From: Ridgeia piscesae
Taxonomy: Eukaryota > Annelida > Polychaeta > Sabellida > Siboglinidae
NCBI GenBank assembly: GCA_025642075.2
Contig: JAODUO010000853.1
Span: 149,583 to 213,582 of the forward strand
DNA length: 64,000 bases
Direction of reading: 5' to 3'
The notes under the pieces are model-generated. The model saw only the letters and a program-made list of their open reading frames with translations. It was not told the DNA's origin and made no database searches. Below, in pieces: positions 1-49,193 of the stretch. The first letter of the stretch is position 1; every line of letters begins with the position of its first letter. Position numbers and translations under genes: made by a program.

Positions 1-3510
<3,510 letters not shown>

Positions 3511-3735
3511 GTGGCCAAGAGAAAGAGGTCATCAAAGCCTGGCCGCAGGGCTCTCATGGTTGACCCCCACACAGTCTACAGCAGTGTTCCGGCAGATGGC
3601 TTGAGCAACGGCGACTCAGAAAGGCACAGCAGTAGTCCCGTAGAGTCCCTCACCAATGGATCTGCTGTGGCCTCCTGCAACGGGGATATGGACGGCCTCA
3701 CCATCGGTGCCATGTGTAGCGGTGTTGTCAACTAG
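3511..3735 (+). CDS. Terminal coding exon of the left-hand gene, unidentified
   Basis: After the acceptor ATTGTTTTAG the frame continues in phase 0 for 74 codons to a TAG stop. The segment starts VAKRKRSSKPGRR, a basic cluster that could act as a nuclear localisation signal, and then becomes Ser/Asn/Gly-rich and low in hydrophobics (SNGDSERHSSSP, SLTNGS). That is typical of a disordered C-terminal tail. GC content is higher than in the flanks, which supports coding. I cannot name the protein. Joined to the exon at 1-117 it would end the protein. What I see is the open frame and the splice site; the joining is inference. Confidence 0.55.
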   Translation: MAKRKRSSKPGRRALMVDPHTVYSSVPADGLSNGDSERHSSSPVESLTNGSAVASCNGDMDGLTIGAMCSGVVN

Positions 3736-6700
3736 GTGGCGCTGTCGTCAACCGCAGCGTCGCCACCGTACCATATCAGCGTGGCTTCCACGACACAACC
3801 GACAGAAGGCCAGTTTACCAGCGCACACAGACCCTTTGCTACAATTGTCTCACTCAAGTGTGAGCGTGAATGATACTTGCGACGCACAACCAGTTGTTGA
3901 CTTGTGATCATCGAGTTCGTTCTCTCTACAGACACCAGGTTGGTTGTACAACTAACCCTGGCATGTTGCCGTGAGCGAACTGACCGTTAGCTCCTGTGGT
4001 ACCCGGTGCTCTCTTGTTGTCCATGTGTAATCGTTGACCACTGTCCATTGTAGGCCAGTGTTCCAGCACAAAGTGGACAGCTGCTGATTGCATTGGCCAG
4101 TCTGCCTGCTACATGTCTCATTCCTGTTGAACTATGGGCGACAGTCGCTGCAGAATCTCAAGCCTTATTGTTGTGATAGCTATGCATTACACTCATGGTG
4201 GGCACATCGGCAGTCTGATCCGTTCACAAACACATCCTCCAATGTCTCAAAAACAGACCCCAGCGTATTGACAAGTGAATGCAATAGTTGCTTCTTGGGA
4301 GGATTTCACAGCTGATGCACCTTAGTGGTCATCGTTGCTGGATGTCACCATGATATCATCACACTGTCACTGTTGTTCACAGCACATTGTCTAGGTGTAG
4401 ATTGTCAGGTTCACCTGACAAGGTGTCCAGTCCACCCAAAAATGATGCCAGGTCCGCCATAGCCTGACTAGTTAGATATTTTTTATTTCTGATCAGTTAA
4501 GTACATCGTCAACTGCCAACAATTGAACACTGTTAGGAAATTATAATGCAGAAGTTGACAACACAGGAGGTTTTTTCTTATGCGATGCACAACTCGACAA
4601 AATCGCAGAAACTGATGAAGGTGCTTCATGGATGGCAACAATGCTATGTATGTTAGGAAATTGTACAGTTGCCAGTACAGTGTATTGTCGGTCTGAGATT
4701 AGATTATGTGCGGGATGCACAGCTGACGCACATTCCTTCAAGGTGAAATATCTTGTTTCTTCTGTTCTACAACTAGTTTCATTATGTTTATGGTGACCGT
4801 GCATCTTGTTGAGTTGTGATGACACAGGCAACTAGAAGATAGTAAATAGTTGCAACAGCTATCAACAAATACCAGGACCGTTAGAGTCACAAACCCTAGA
4901 ATTTCAGACCCACAAACTCGAGCACCGCACCAACCAAGAATCTGAATTTCAAATACAAGAACTGTCATAACTCACAAACACAAAGACAATCCCAGTCTTT
5001 ATACACAACATCTAGTATATGCCGTTGACTAACTTGAGGTTTACTACAGCCTCCAAATACAAATACGGTCAAATCCACTTTCAAACACAAGAATCATAAT
5101 AACCAAACCTTCAAACAAAGAACCATCAAACTATACTGTTGCAAGGATGTTTGAATTTTGCCAGTGCAGTGCCCATTGAAGGACCAAATGATTAGGACCA
5201 TTGCAACTTAAGAACACAAGGTCCTGTAACACAAGGACCATTCTACAAACAAACACCTAGGATTTACATTGCATACCACTGCTTGTTGGGATGGTAAAGG
5301 AAAGCATCCGAGTCGGTTGTTGTCGGTGAACATTCTTCAGGACAAACCATTTCAGCCAGTCTTAAAAATGCACATTTATCATATTATGAATTTATTTTGT
5401 TGTTACAACCATTTTATTTGCTTGTGTCGCCATTTATGGAATGGTTTGTTTTTGTTGAATATAAATGAACGATGTTATTTCTGGAATGTCAAGTAAAATG
5501 CATGTATTCTTGAATTGTTGTGTCGTATCATATACATAGAGCTTTTATAAACTGGTTATATTCTACGAGGTGCTGACTAAATTTGTAACTGATTAGGTGC
5601 TTAACAAAGGAAAGGAAAAATTATACAAAACATGTTACTAAGATAATGTTAATAATAGACTATTGTTTTGTTGTATAAAAATGTTTTATTATTGTGCAAT
5701 TGGTGCGACGTTAGGTACAGCCAATCAGATGCCTGGGTTAGTTTCTTGTGTAGCTGTGAATGTGACCCAGATATTGGAGAACATACAGTAAACAGACATC
5801 TTCTATTCTCTATAAGAGTCAACTTTTCCCCTTGGCCAAACACAACTTTTTATTCGTTTTACAAGCAAGTAACAGCATAGACACTTATATTTTACAAGAA
5901 CCAACTACTTTCAAGGTGGCTAGACAGAGTGACATAGAGATAGTTAAACTATCTCTACACAGACATTTAAACAGTCAGCACAGACACTTGTACAAAAACA
6001 ACTGTTTGACATGAATGTTCGGTGTACAACTGGTTGAGATGTCGCCTGTTTCATCCTCGATGAAACACACTATATCTTTTGCAACTTCTGCAGTTATTTA
6101 GAATGTTTTCAGGTTGTTTTAAGCATTATTACCCTGGGTAGGTTGTTCTCATATTCCACAATAAAAAGTTGAATGTCACATGTTGTGTACATGTCTTCTT
6201 GCATTGTTGGTACATCTCAAAGTTGGTAAACCGAGGTCATAGGCCAGTTCTGTGATATATCTAGTGTTGTATAAGTTTCATTTATGACATTATTGGTTAA
6301 ATTTACATTATGTACAGAGCAGTTTATTTAATGATGGGATGAATACATGTCAAAATGTTGAGAACTGACTGTCGAATCATTTGTATTAAAGTAGACCAAT
6401 TGTACTTGGACTCATGAAACATTGTGAACAGGGGGTCTCGTGTCGTAGGAAACATTGTTTGTATTGTTGGATAACACCAACGAAACACATGGGTATGTGT
6501 GGTCGGTATGTGGAGCATTGTTTTAGTGAATACTGTGAAATACATTGTGTCGATATGTGAAACATTGTTTGTATTATAGTAGTGAATTACGTACTACATT
6601 TGACTCCATGGCTTATATAACATGTTGATGTATTCATGTTTACATGCATTGTTCGCTTGGAGCTTGTGTAGGTGAATTCTTTACATATAACTCATGTATT

Positions 6701-7041
6701 ACCTATTGAGATACTCCAGCGGGAGGTCATGTATGCTATATCATAGTATTATATCAGCATTAACCACGTTTGTATTGATGTCTCCAAAGACTCATGTTGC
6801 TGGCTGCATAATTATATTTTGTTAAGCGGCATTTATGATGATTGTTTGTAATATGTATATTTTGGTTGTCGGCATATGACAGGAATTAACTGTATCAATT
6901 GACTAGTAAGGATTGACAATATGTGTAGGTCTGGATTTGTTATGTATTCCAAATAAACATTTACTATTAAAACATGTAGTAATGCATCAGTTTTTCTTTT
7001 CTCAACACACATGCAAACCAACACACATTAACAATATATCA
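3736..7041 (+). other. 3' UTR and downstream sequence of the left-hand gene
   Basis: No convincing coding sequence. Composition falls from moderately GC-rich near 3.7-4.3 kb to AT-rich after 5.5 kb, as in a long 3' UTR passing into intergenic DNA. The short ORFs lack codon bias or recognisable motifs. Confidence 0.4.
6160..6165 (+). terminator. Candidate polyadenylation signal AATAAA
   Basis: An AATAAA hexamer followed within about 25 nt by GT-rich sequence (CACATGTTGTGTACATG). It would give a 3' UTR of about 2.4 kb. A second AATAAA at 6952-6957 is an alternative. There is no transcript evidence. Confidence 0.3.
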
Positions 7042-7151
7042 TTTTTTATATATACTATATAATTATATATATATATTTATTTACACTTATATATATATGT
7101 ATATAATTCTATACTATATATATATATTTATATATATATATATATATACAA
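7042..7151. repeat. Interrupted (TA)n tract
   Basis: About 110 bp made almost only of TA dinucleotides with a few interruptions. Confidence 0.85.
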
Positions 7152-7859
7152 AATAAAAGTTTTACTCATTCATTGACGTAACTAAGGCATGTGCCCACTC
7201 TCAGCCTGCACCAGTCTGGCCTGTTGTCTCTGGTGCATAGCAGGGTCAGTGGCTTAGACTGGTCAACCCAGCCAGTTTTTCTCCGGGTGTCTCCATCATA
7301 CGTTGCCCTGCATGGATGACTTAGAACTGGTCTCGTGTTTAATATCACTGGTAATGTAGCACAGTGAACAAATCTAAAATAACAACACCGCCGTCTGAGC
7401 TTAATGAATACAACAGTGCAATATTTATTATGTAATTGAAACAATAGAATGGAATAATACAATTAAAAGCATAATTTGAGAATTGAAGAGAAGGTATATA
7501 TCGTGAAATATAATCATGATAATTCGTTATATGGAACTAATACTAAACGGCAGAAAATGCAGGTCTTGGGTTACTGTACTACTAGCTGTGACAACATAAC
7601 AATACTGTGAGTAGCAGAATACATTTTAACTGATGAGTGATGTTACCCACCGCACTGCTCGGTTCTTATTTCCACAATATTATCAGTTCCCCTCCTTAGG
7701 CTTAGGTAGAGCGTCTGGGGTTGGACGCAACTCGCCAACTGGGACGGAATGTGTGTTCGCAAAATATGGTGACAACCAAACCAGCAATGCCGTGGAGCGT
7801 CATATAATGCGATGCAGACCTATGCAACTACCGCTAACGTTTTTTTTTACTGTTTCCAG

Positions 7860-7943
7860 AATGTTGACGTTCATCGATCGTCGTCCGAAGCGCTGGAAAC
7901 CGTTCCTCCGCATATCAATGCGCACGGCGCTGGCGACACCTAG
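7860..7943 (+). CDS. Possible alternative terminal coding exon
   Basis: A very strong acceptor (eight T, then ACTGTTTCCAG) precedes 27 codons and a TAG, reading NVDVHRSSSEALETVPPHIN and then AHGAGDT. GC content is clearly raised over the flanks. The phase (0) is compatible with the donor at 117, so this could be an alternative last exon of the left-hand gene or the end of another gene. Two overlapping AATAAA hexamers at 8226-8235 would give a compact terminal exon of about 390 nt. No homology is recognised. Confidence 0.3.
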   Translation, partial: NVDVHRSSSEALETVPPHINAHGAGDT

Positions 7944-8900
7944 CGACCACAGACTGAACAAGACATTGGCGTCCGCGTTTGCGTCTGTTGTCGAGTTGGT
8001 GATCGTCTCTCACGTGTGACTTACTTGGGGCAACGCATGTAGCTAAATTGTGCATGTTATATTTAGCACATTCTAAGCATGTGCAATACAAGTCGAGTTG
8101 TAACTGACGGTGACAAGTCGCGACCGAAATTAACTACAGTATTAATCGGTAGAGGGCACATCTAATTCTCGGCGACATTGCATTCTGGATTACTTTGAGT
8201 TGACAGTAATTTATATTGAAAGCATAATAAATAAAACACAATCGCACTGTTTACCAGACGTCAACATGACATGCACATACATTATTACGCACACTTTTGG
8301 TATTGTTGGTATATTAACGGGTTATTAGATTGACGCTATTTTTGATATTTACTATATTATATTCAAATCAAAGTTACGACAAATCGTTTGTTGACTTACA
8401 CTTATACATATTGTGCATTCCCTTCAGTCACAAGTTGAACCTTATTACTCCATCAGTAAATAAATACATTCAATTGTCTTCACGAACGAGAACAATTGAT
8501 ATTTTTTATAGCTTTTTGATGAATAGTTTATGACTACTTGATTTAAAAAATAGTATATAATGAACTCCAATAGCAATGAGAACATTTATTATTATATCGA
8601 TTATAGACAATATACTTAGCATAACTGTGTATAATTCATCCTGATACAGTTGTTGCTAAATCAGTTAACATATCACTGTATCTGTCTGCCAAACAAACTG
8701 GCACATAACAGATGTGCCCAACATGTAAACAAACTTACCATTTTATAATATCTTACTAATTCATGAATTTATTGAAATTTATAATTCTGGTGATTTGAGT
8801 ATTACACGGATGTGCAATGAACTTCAACATACCTAAATGATCATGTTCATTCAGGTATGCTGAAGTTTCAGTCCATTTTGAGGAGTGTGTCCATTTGTGT
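7944..8900. other. Non-coding, AT-rich, no feature recognised
   Basis: Apart from the AATAAA hexamers at 8226-8235 nothing is visible. Confidence 0.4.
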
Positions 8901-9009
8901 TGACCCGGCCGTCCCCTCTGTCTGACCCGGCCGTCCACTCTGTCTGACCCGGCCGTCCACTCTGTCTGACCCGGCCGTCCACTCTGTCTGACCCGGCCAT
9001 CCGTTCTGT
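8901..9009. repeat. 22-bp minisatellite, about 5 copies
   Basis: GC-rich unit based on TCTGACCCGGCCGTCCACTC, nearly identical between copies and sharply different in composition from the AT-rich surroundings. Confidence 0.9.
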
Positions 9010-9447
9010 TTGTCCAACAACTTGGCATGTATAACCAAGGCTGTTGGTTTTTATCTGTCCTACATCTATTAATAAATCGTTAATAATTTCCTATGTAGAG
9101 ATTGTTTAGTCTTTAACAATGCATAAAGCAAGCTTTGTGAAATATACAATCCACTTTGGAAAGGTTTGTTAGATTGCACAACTGGTTTTGGGTTTAATGA
9201 TTTGCAGGGATTATGCGATATTGACAACCACTTGTGTACCGTACATGTTGAGGCTAAGCTGTGATATTCTGTTCAAACTGAGAGGTTATTTCAATGCAGT
9301 GATGTTATATTTTAGTTTGTTTATAAATTGACGCCTGCATGGTTTGCTGCATGGCTGTAACCTGTGTCAAATGAATTGGGAATGCCAAGGTTTACTGTCG
9401 CTGTCATAAAAGTGTGCGACCATAGGTACCAGTGTCATATTTGGATT

Positions 9448-10792
9448 GACAGGGTATATCACCACATGGTGCAGTATATTGGTTGTATTACCACCTGGTA
9501 CACTATGTTGTGTATCACCACCTGCTATGCTGTGTTTAATGTATCACCACCTGGTATGCTGTTGAGTGTATCACCACCTGTTTTGAGAGTATCACCCACC
9601 ACTTGGTATGCTGTGTTGAGTGTATCACCACCTGATTTGCTGTGTTGAGTGTATCACCACCTGGTATGCTGTGTTGGGTGTATCACCACCTGGTATGCTG
9701 TGTTGGGTGTATCACAACCTGGTATGCAGTGTTGAGTGTATCACCACCTGGTATGCAGTGTTGAGTGTATCACCACCTGGTATGCTGTGTTGAGTGTATC
9801 ACCACCTGGTATGCTGTGTTGAGTGTATCACCACCTGGTATGCTGTGTTGGGTGTATCACCACCTGGTATGCAGTGTTGAGTGTATCACCACCTGGTATG
9901 CAGTGTTGAGTGTATCACCACCTGGTATGCTGTGTTGAGTGTATCACCACCTGTTTGCTGTGTTGAGTATATCACCACCTGGTATGCTGTGTTGAGTGTA
10001 TCACCACCTGGTATGCTGTGTTGGGTGTATCACCACCTGGTATGCTGTGTTGGGTGTATCACAACCTGGTATGCTGTGTTGAGTGTATAACCACCTGGTA
10101 TGCTGTGTTGGTGTATCACCACCTGGTATGCTGTGTTGGGTGTATCACAACCTGGTATGCTGTGTTGAGTGTATCACCACCTGGTATGCAGTGTTGAGTG
10201 TATCACCACCTGGTATGCAGTGTTGAGTGTATCACCACCTGGTATGCAGTGTTGAGTGTATCACCACCTGGTATGCAGTGTTGAGTGTATCACCACCTGG
10301 TATGCTGTGTTGAGTGTATCACCACCTGGTATGCTGTGTTGAGTGTATCAACACCTGGTATGCTGTGTTGGGTGTATCAACCACCTGGTATGCAGTGTTG
10401 AGTGTATCACCACCTGGTATGCAGTGTTGAGTGTATCACCACCTGGTATGCTTTTGTGTTTGGAGGGGGGTATCACCACCTGGTATGCAGTGTTGAGTGT
10501 ATCACCACTGGTATGCTGTGTTGAGTGTATCAACACCTGGTATGCTGTGTTGAGTGTATCAACACCTGGTATGCAGTGTTGAGTGTATCACCACCTGGTA
10601 TGCTGTGTTGAGTGTATCACCACCTGGTAGGCTGTGTTGAGTGTATCAACACCTGGTATGCTGTGTTGAGTGTATCACCACCTGGTATGCTGTGTTGAGT
10701 GTATCACCACCTGGTATGCTGTGTTGAGTGTATCACCACCTGGTATGCTGTGTTAGTGTATCACCACCTGGTAGGCTGTGTTGGATGTATTA
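9448..10792. repeat. 29-bp minisatellite, about 46 copies
   Basis: The unit contains GTATCACCACCTGGTATGCT followed by GTGTTGAGT. Variants alternate GCTGTGTTG/GCAGTGTTG and TCACCACC/TCAACACC. A few copies have single-base losses or one insertion (near 10,452). It lies between the two convergent genes. Because 29 is not a multiple of three, the ORFs it creates are meaningless. Confidence 0.95.
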
Positions 10793-12884
10793 CATTGACA
10801 TTTCAAACGATGAACTGTAACCATTCAATGTTTGCGGTTCCAGTGAACAATTCTTGGTTATCACTTTGTAACAAATCTGTTTTCAAGATTTCCACTTTTT
10901 CTATGTGATCGTATGGGGAATGCACAGATGAAATAAAAGCCAGTGTTGTTTTTTCCCTGTGTGTTGCATTTATTTATTCTTTCAGACATGCCATTAAAAG
11001 TTTCATGTATATTATATTTATAGTAGTTAGTTATTTAGAGTTTACTTGTTTCAGTTGATAAACTGACTTGTCCACACTGATAATTTACTGGACAATGACT
11101 AGGCCTATTAATGGCAAAACTTAGCAGATTTTATGCATACGTACATTTCTGTAAATCTAATAGATAGCGACACTTAATCTACAAACAGCTTGGCAGATAG
11201 CTGATGAAACCTAACAGATTTCAACCATTTAAAATGTGTACATCTATTACACTTTTGTTTGTATTTCGACCAAATCTCCTTTTTCATGTAACAGCATTGG
11301 CGAATACAAGTAGATTGGCGGGAGTTGCTAACATTACAGAACCATCACATAGACACATGTGTAGTGAAAATTTAATTGTAATTAATAAGTGCAACAATAT
11401 TATAACTTGGACAAAATGTTGAAGGCAAATACTGAATCACAAACCCATTGAACTCGAGACAGGATCTCGCCAAGAGTTTATGTTTCACATCAGATGAATG
11501 TCACATGACAACCTCCAAAATGATATTGACAACAACATCAGTAAACTGAAATAAAGAAATGCAAAATATTTACATGTCTGAGCTGGCTTGGTGGCAAGAT
11601 GTTACGCAAATGTATGTTGCAACATATCAGCACCAATGATCATTCCTACAATCTGTACATGTATATGTAAACCACTATGTTACATGGTCACTGATTGAAC
11701 CTCATAACAAATATATATTACGTTTGTTTTTTATTTATATGTATTTATGTATATTTATATAGATATTCAATCCAAAGAAATGTCCATATCATCCAAATAA
11801 CAAAGTTAACAGTACCATAACGCATCCACACAGGATAAACACCGGGAAGCCAAGACCTATGCGGAATGCTTTGCTTCTAGTAAACAATACAAAATGTTGT
11901 ATGCTCTCACCGCCACAGAACCAGTAGTTCCTTTAACTTTAAGACAGTTGGTTTTGACCGATACACTTCTCTGTACTACTCCATAGTTTCATTTGCCAAC
12001 AGACGCTGTATGACAACAAAAAGCAATCCTTTCATGTCCACCCCTCCATAACACAGTTAAAAATGAGGCACTTATATAATAAGGAAAAATATATCTATTT
12101 AACACGATTATCATTATAAGCAGAGGACCACACTTTGTGACATCCCAAAAATAAATTGTTCATCTTGCGATATAACAATTACAAAGAATACATATGTTAT
12201 CACAATTTGAGGTTAGTCATGATGTGCTGTGGGAACTCAATTACTGCTACGTCATTGTATAAGTACAATGTCTGTGGCAGATGATGGACATGTATACTAC
12301 AGGCATGTACACTACATATTCACATGTATCAGAAATTATACCGTCAAAATCCAGCCACATAAACAGTGATCATAATGCAGAACTACTACAAATATTTGCT
12401 GTACACATTATGAAAATATACACATGCCGGCAATCCAACCGGAACAAACTACGAAGTTATTAAGTGCCAAGAAAGTGATAAAATATTTATATACAAGGTG
12501 AACCTTGTGTGTGTGCGTGTGTGTGTGTGAAATACATTGAGGAGATCAGATAAATCCTACAAAGAAAGGCTCGATATAAAATGGCACTGATACAACAGGC
12601 CCAATGCAGGAAGCACCTACTCACGGCGTGAAATCATTCTCCTAAGTACTGCAGGCACAGTGAATCCAACATGAAAGCAGAGGCTACTCATCTGCACCAG
12701 CATGTCAAATCCATCTGATATGGCACATTCATGGACGTTCTACAACCTCTATCGCATACCTCCTCAAAGACATCGCCTTTGTTGGTTGCTGAGCACAGAC
12801 CAACTACACGCAGGACTGACAGTCTATCTGCGACTGACCTACACAATAACGCAAACTGACAGCACAAACCGGGGCAGCTCAGTA
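10793..12884. other. Intergenic or distal 3' region, nothing recognised
   Basis: AT-rich unique sequence between the convergent left-hand gene and the kinase gene. A short GT run lies near 12,505. Confidence 0.4.
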
Positions 12885-13055
12885 CAGTCAAACCACACTA
12901 AGGTCACTTCAGTAATACAACAACCTCCCAATTAAGGTCACCTCGCACAGTGAAAGATCATAGCAATAACAGTAAAGTGAAAGGTTGCGGTCACATTGCT
13001 ATTCACGTCACAAAGCCCCAGTGCAGAGGGTGACCTTAATTGAGAAGTTTCACTG
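12885..13055. mobile_element. pogo/Tigger-like MITE (171 bp)
   Basis: The ends are inverted and begin CAGT: CAGTCAAACC on the left and GTTTCACTG on the right. Each side is flanked by a TA dinucleotide (12,883-12,884 and 13,056-13,057). Internal inverted copies of AATTAAGGTCACC strengthen the hairpin. TA target duplication and CAG termini are the known signature of pogo-type Tc1/mariner elements. No transposase is present, so it is a non-autonomous derivative. Confidence 0.6.
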
Positions 13056-13160
13056 TACTGCCAGTCTGTTTCTATACTTACGCTAAATACAACGAATGCT
13101 CCCAGCACACCTTATCCACATGCCTCCCTCCAGCAGGCCTCCTACACACAAGTGTTCTAC

Positions 13161-13161
<1 letters not shown>

Positions 13162-13232
<71 letters not shown>
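13162..13232. repeat. (AT)n microsatellite
   Basis: About 70 bp of AT repeats with one interruption (ACATAT). Confidence 0.95.
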
Positions 13233-13233
<1 letters not shown>

Positions 13234-14038
13234 ACTTCCTGTAAGTGTTGGTACCCACACATGTCACACCATTAACTCCCATCTGACCATTCCAACGACT
13301 GTGTCGAACCAACGTGGAACTGGGGCATGTTTGCTATGCTGACCTTGAATATAAAATGATAATTTATTATGTAAGAGACAACACTGCTCTCTAGACGTGT
13401 GGCTGCGCATGTTACAGTGAAAGCTCACACAACCTATGCATGCAGTGGTCCCTCAAATGCACCATCCCACATCGCAGTTTATACAAAATCGGAGCTTGAA
13501 TAAAGCTCAAATTGCACACACACACGTGCGATTTAAATGCATGTATGCCAAGAGTACTAAACATCTATATATATATTATCTGTATATCTACTGTACATGT
13601 TCAGAGACGTGATATTTTCCTAGCTGGTATATACATATAAACACTGATGATTAATTAGTGTATGGTTTCTTCACCCAGTTACGGCAACTGCAGTGAGCTT
13701 GGAACAACATGCTCCAGTTACTTATACACACTTAAATACAGTCCACACCACTTCCAATGATTGCTTTCACAAACCTGTGAAATTAATATTCGATTTAATC
13801 TTCTGCAGTTTACATGATATATTAATGTGCACAGTCAAATACAGCCTTAGGTACAAATACATATTTTTGTCAACAAGTTGCTTCTCTTCCCTAGCACATG
13901 TTAATATTTTTCTCTACACGTTGTTAGAACATACACCCTGGTGCAAAGCTGTGAACCACCATATATATGCCACGGCAGTTTCATGTGACTCTAGTTGTTG
14001 ACGTGAAATCCTTGAGATTGCTAGCTAGATCTACCGCC
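13233..14038 (-). other. 3' UTR of the MAPKAPK gene
   Basis: Sequence directly downstream (minus strand) of the TGA stop at 14,039-14,041. It holds no coding potential. An AATAAA on the minus strand at 13,363-13,368 would give a 3' UTR of about 0.7 kb. Its extent is inferred. Confidence 0.4.
13363..13368 (-). terminator. Candidate polyadenylation signal of the MAPKAPK gene
   Basis: AATAAA on the minus strand about 670 nt after the stop codon. A clear GU-rich downstream element is not obvious, so this is tentative. Confidence 0.25.
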
Positions 14039-45250
<31,212 letters not shown>

Positions 45251-45600
45251 TTAATTGTTGAAATGTTGGACCAAATTATTCTGAAATGAGTTTAGTGATT
45301 CACTTGAGACAGTGTTTGGGGGGAGAGAATTCCATTCTTTAATTGTTGTTGGGAAGAAGCTGTTTCCAAATATGTTTGCAGAGTATCTAATTTGCAAGAA
45401 CTGACTGTCATGTTTACGTGAGGATCTAGTGTTGTGTTGGATATATAGTGAGCTAGCGGGATATCTTTAAGGTTATGTTCCATTTTGTATATTATGCTAA
45501 GTCTTTTAATTATGTTAGCTTTGAGGATTCAGTCGATCGAGGGCGTGGCGAGGGTCAACTCTATAGTTGACAGAACGGGCAGTGAGCCTAATATAGAACC
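45251..45600 (-). mobile_element. 3' fragment of a non-LTR retrotransposon (LINE)
   Basis: Minus-strand translation with frameshifts gives RVDPRHALDRLNPQS, then NIIKRLSIIYKMEHNLKDIP, then QFLQIRYSANIFGNSFFP, TTIKEWNSLPP and FQNNLVQHFNN before a stop at 45,251-45,253. The series IIYKMEHNL, FFPTTIKEWNSLP is the usual C-terminal end of CR1/L2/Jockey-type reverse transcriptase proteins. At least two frameshifts make it dead. Confidence 0.7.
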
Positions 45601-45696
45601 GTAACAAGGTAACGATTATGCATATTAACAATGGCGTAGCGTTGGTTGACAGTGGGACAGCCATGATCGAAGAAGATGGAATAGAGTTAGCTGACG

Positions 45697-46012
45697 ATGA
45701 GTAAAGGAAAGTTCTTATATAGCGCAATACCCAGTCCTCCATGGACCGTTCAAAGCGATTTACACTTCACTTCCCTGACAGACCTGTTCACTCAGACACC
45801 ATCTCGGCTTCTTTGGGAAGCATCCAGCCATATGCTACAATTAATGCGCGAAGGCTGCTCGTACATATTCACCACTGTTTATAGCTGAATGAACTTGAGC
45901 AATGTAGAGTGAAAAGCTTGCCCATCGTTTTAATACCGCAGCAGAGGATTCGAACCTGGGTTCTCGTAGTTGAGAGTCCGAAGCTCTACCTCGGCACATC
46001 ACCACGGGATTC
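45697..46012 (-). mobile_element. tRNA-derived SINE, copy 2
   Basis: The B box appears inverted as GGATTCGAACC (45,947-45,956) and an A box (GAGGTAGAGCTT on the minus strand) lies near 45,985. Body and tail (GCGCTATATAAGAACTTTCC) align with copy 1 at 39,766. It sits immediately upstream of the LINE fragment in the same orientation. Confidence 0.75.
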
Positions 46013-46063
46013 GCTCGAGGCGCGATAAGGAGAGAAGCAGTGATTTCTAGCAGAGGACAATTT

Positions 46064-46257
<194 letters not shown>

Positions 46258-46717
46258 TACATACCAACTAAGTTGATTTAATTATATATAGTTGGCATTA
46301 ACGATGCAGGTATATGAACCGTATACGCACACGTAGGGAGTGTAGTTTGTGTGCGAGCTGGAAGACGGAAGAGAGAGAGATTTCAAGCACCCGACACCAT
46401 TCTATTTTTATTGAATGATGAGTATTTATATTTAACTGAATGATGGTTAGTAAACAGCCTGCACACAGTCTCTTCTGCTAGGTCTGAGAGGTGTATGAGG
46501 TGCGCATTGCGAAGAGTGCGTGAGACATATATAGAGAGAGAATTTGGTAAATAATAAGACAAAGGAAAAGTTAAGCAACTAATTGCGTAAACATGCAAGT
46601 GTATAATGTATCCAGATTTAAAAAAAAAACAGTTAGTGTTCAGCCAAGTGGGCTGGAGCGACAAAAACGAATGATACTCATGCAGAATAGTTGGTGGAGG
46701 TATAAAGCTATGCTGTA

Positions 46718-49059
<2,342 letters not shown>

Positions 49060-49193
49060 ATTTTATTAGAAAACGCGCACTTCCGCGCATAAATACAAGT
49101 AAACGTTATTGAAAGGTTTCCAAAATGGCGGACATAACTGCACGGAATGAGTGAAGTCCGTCTGCCGGTGAAATTTTATTTCGTTGCAAGGCC
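49060..49193 (+). promoter_or_regulatory. RBM15: RBM15 core promoter / 5' leader
   Basis: CGCGCACTTCCGCGC (around 49,073-49,087) holds an ETS-type ACTTCCG core. CAAAATGGCGGAC at 49,121-49,133 matches the YY1 type AANATGGCGG, a motif often found at transcription starts of housekeeping genes. Both occur just before the start codon in otherwise AT-rich DNA. Binding is inferred from motif only. Confidence 0.45.
49125..49154 (+). other. Short upstream ORF (9 codons)
   Basis: ATGGCGGACATA... reads MADITARNE and stop. The start has A at -3 and G at +4, a better context than the main start 39 nt downstream of its stop. If transcription starts upstream of it, it would dampen RBM15 translation; if the start is within the YY1-like motif, it is skipped. 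Confidence 0.35.

Noticed and set aside
7633..8019. 128-codon + strand ORF
   Set aside because: No recognisable motif. The better-supported reading of its second half is another frame, following the strong acceptor at 7859.
9448..10792. CRISPR-like appearance of regular repeats (also 20,665-20,862 and 21,311-24,127)
   Set aside because: Repeats are contiguous with no unique spacers, no cas genes are present and the genome is eukaryotic. These are minisatellites.
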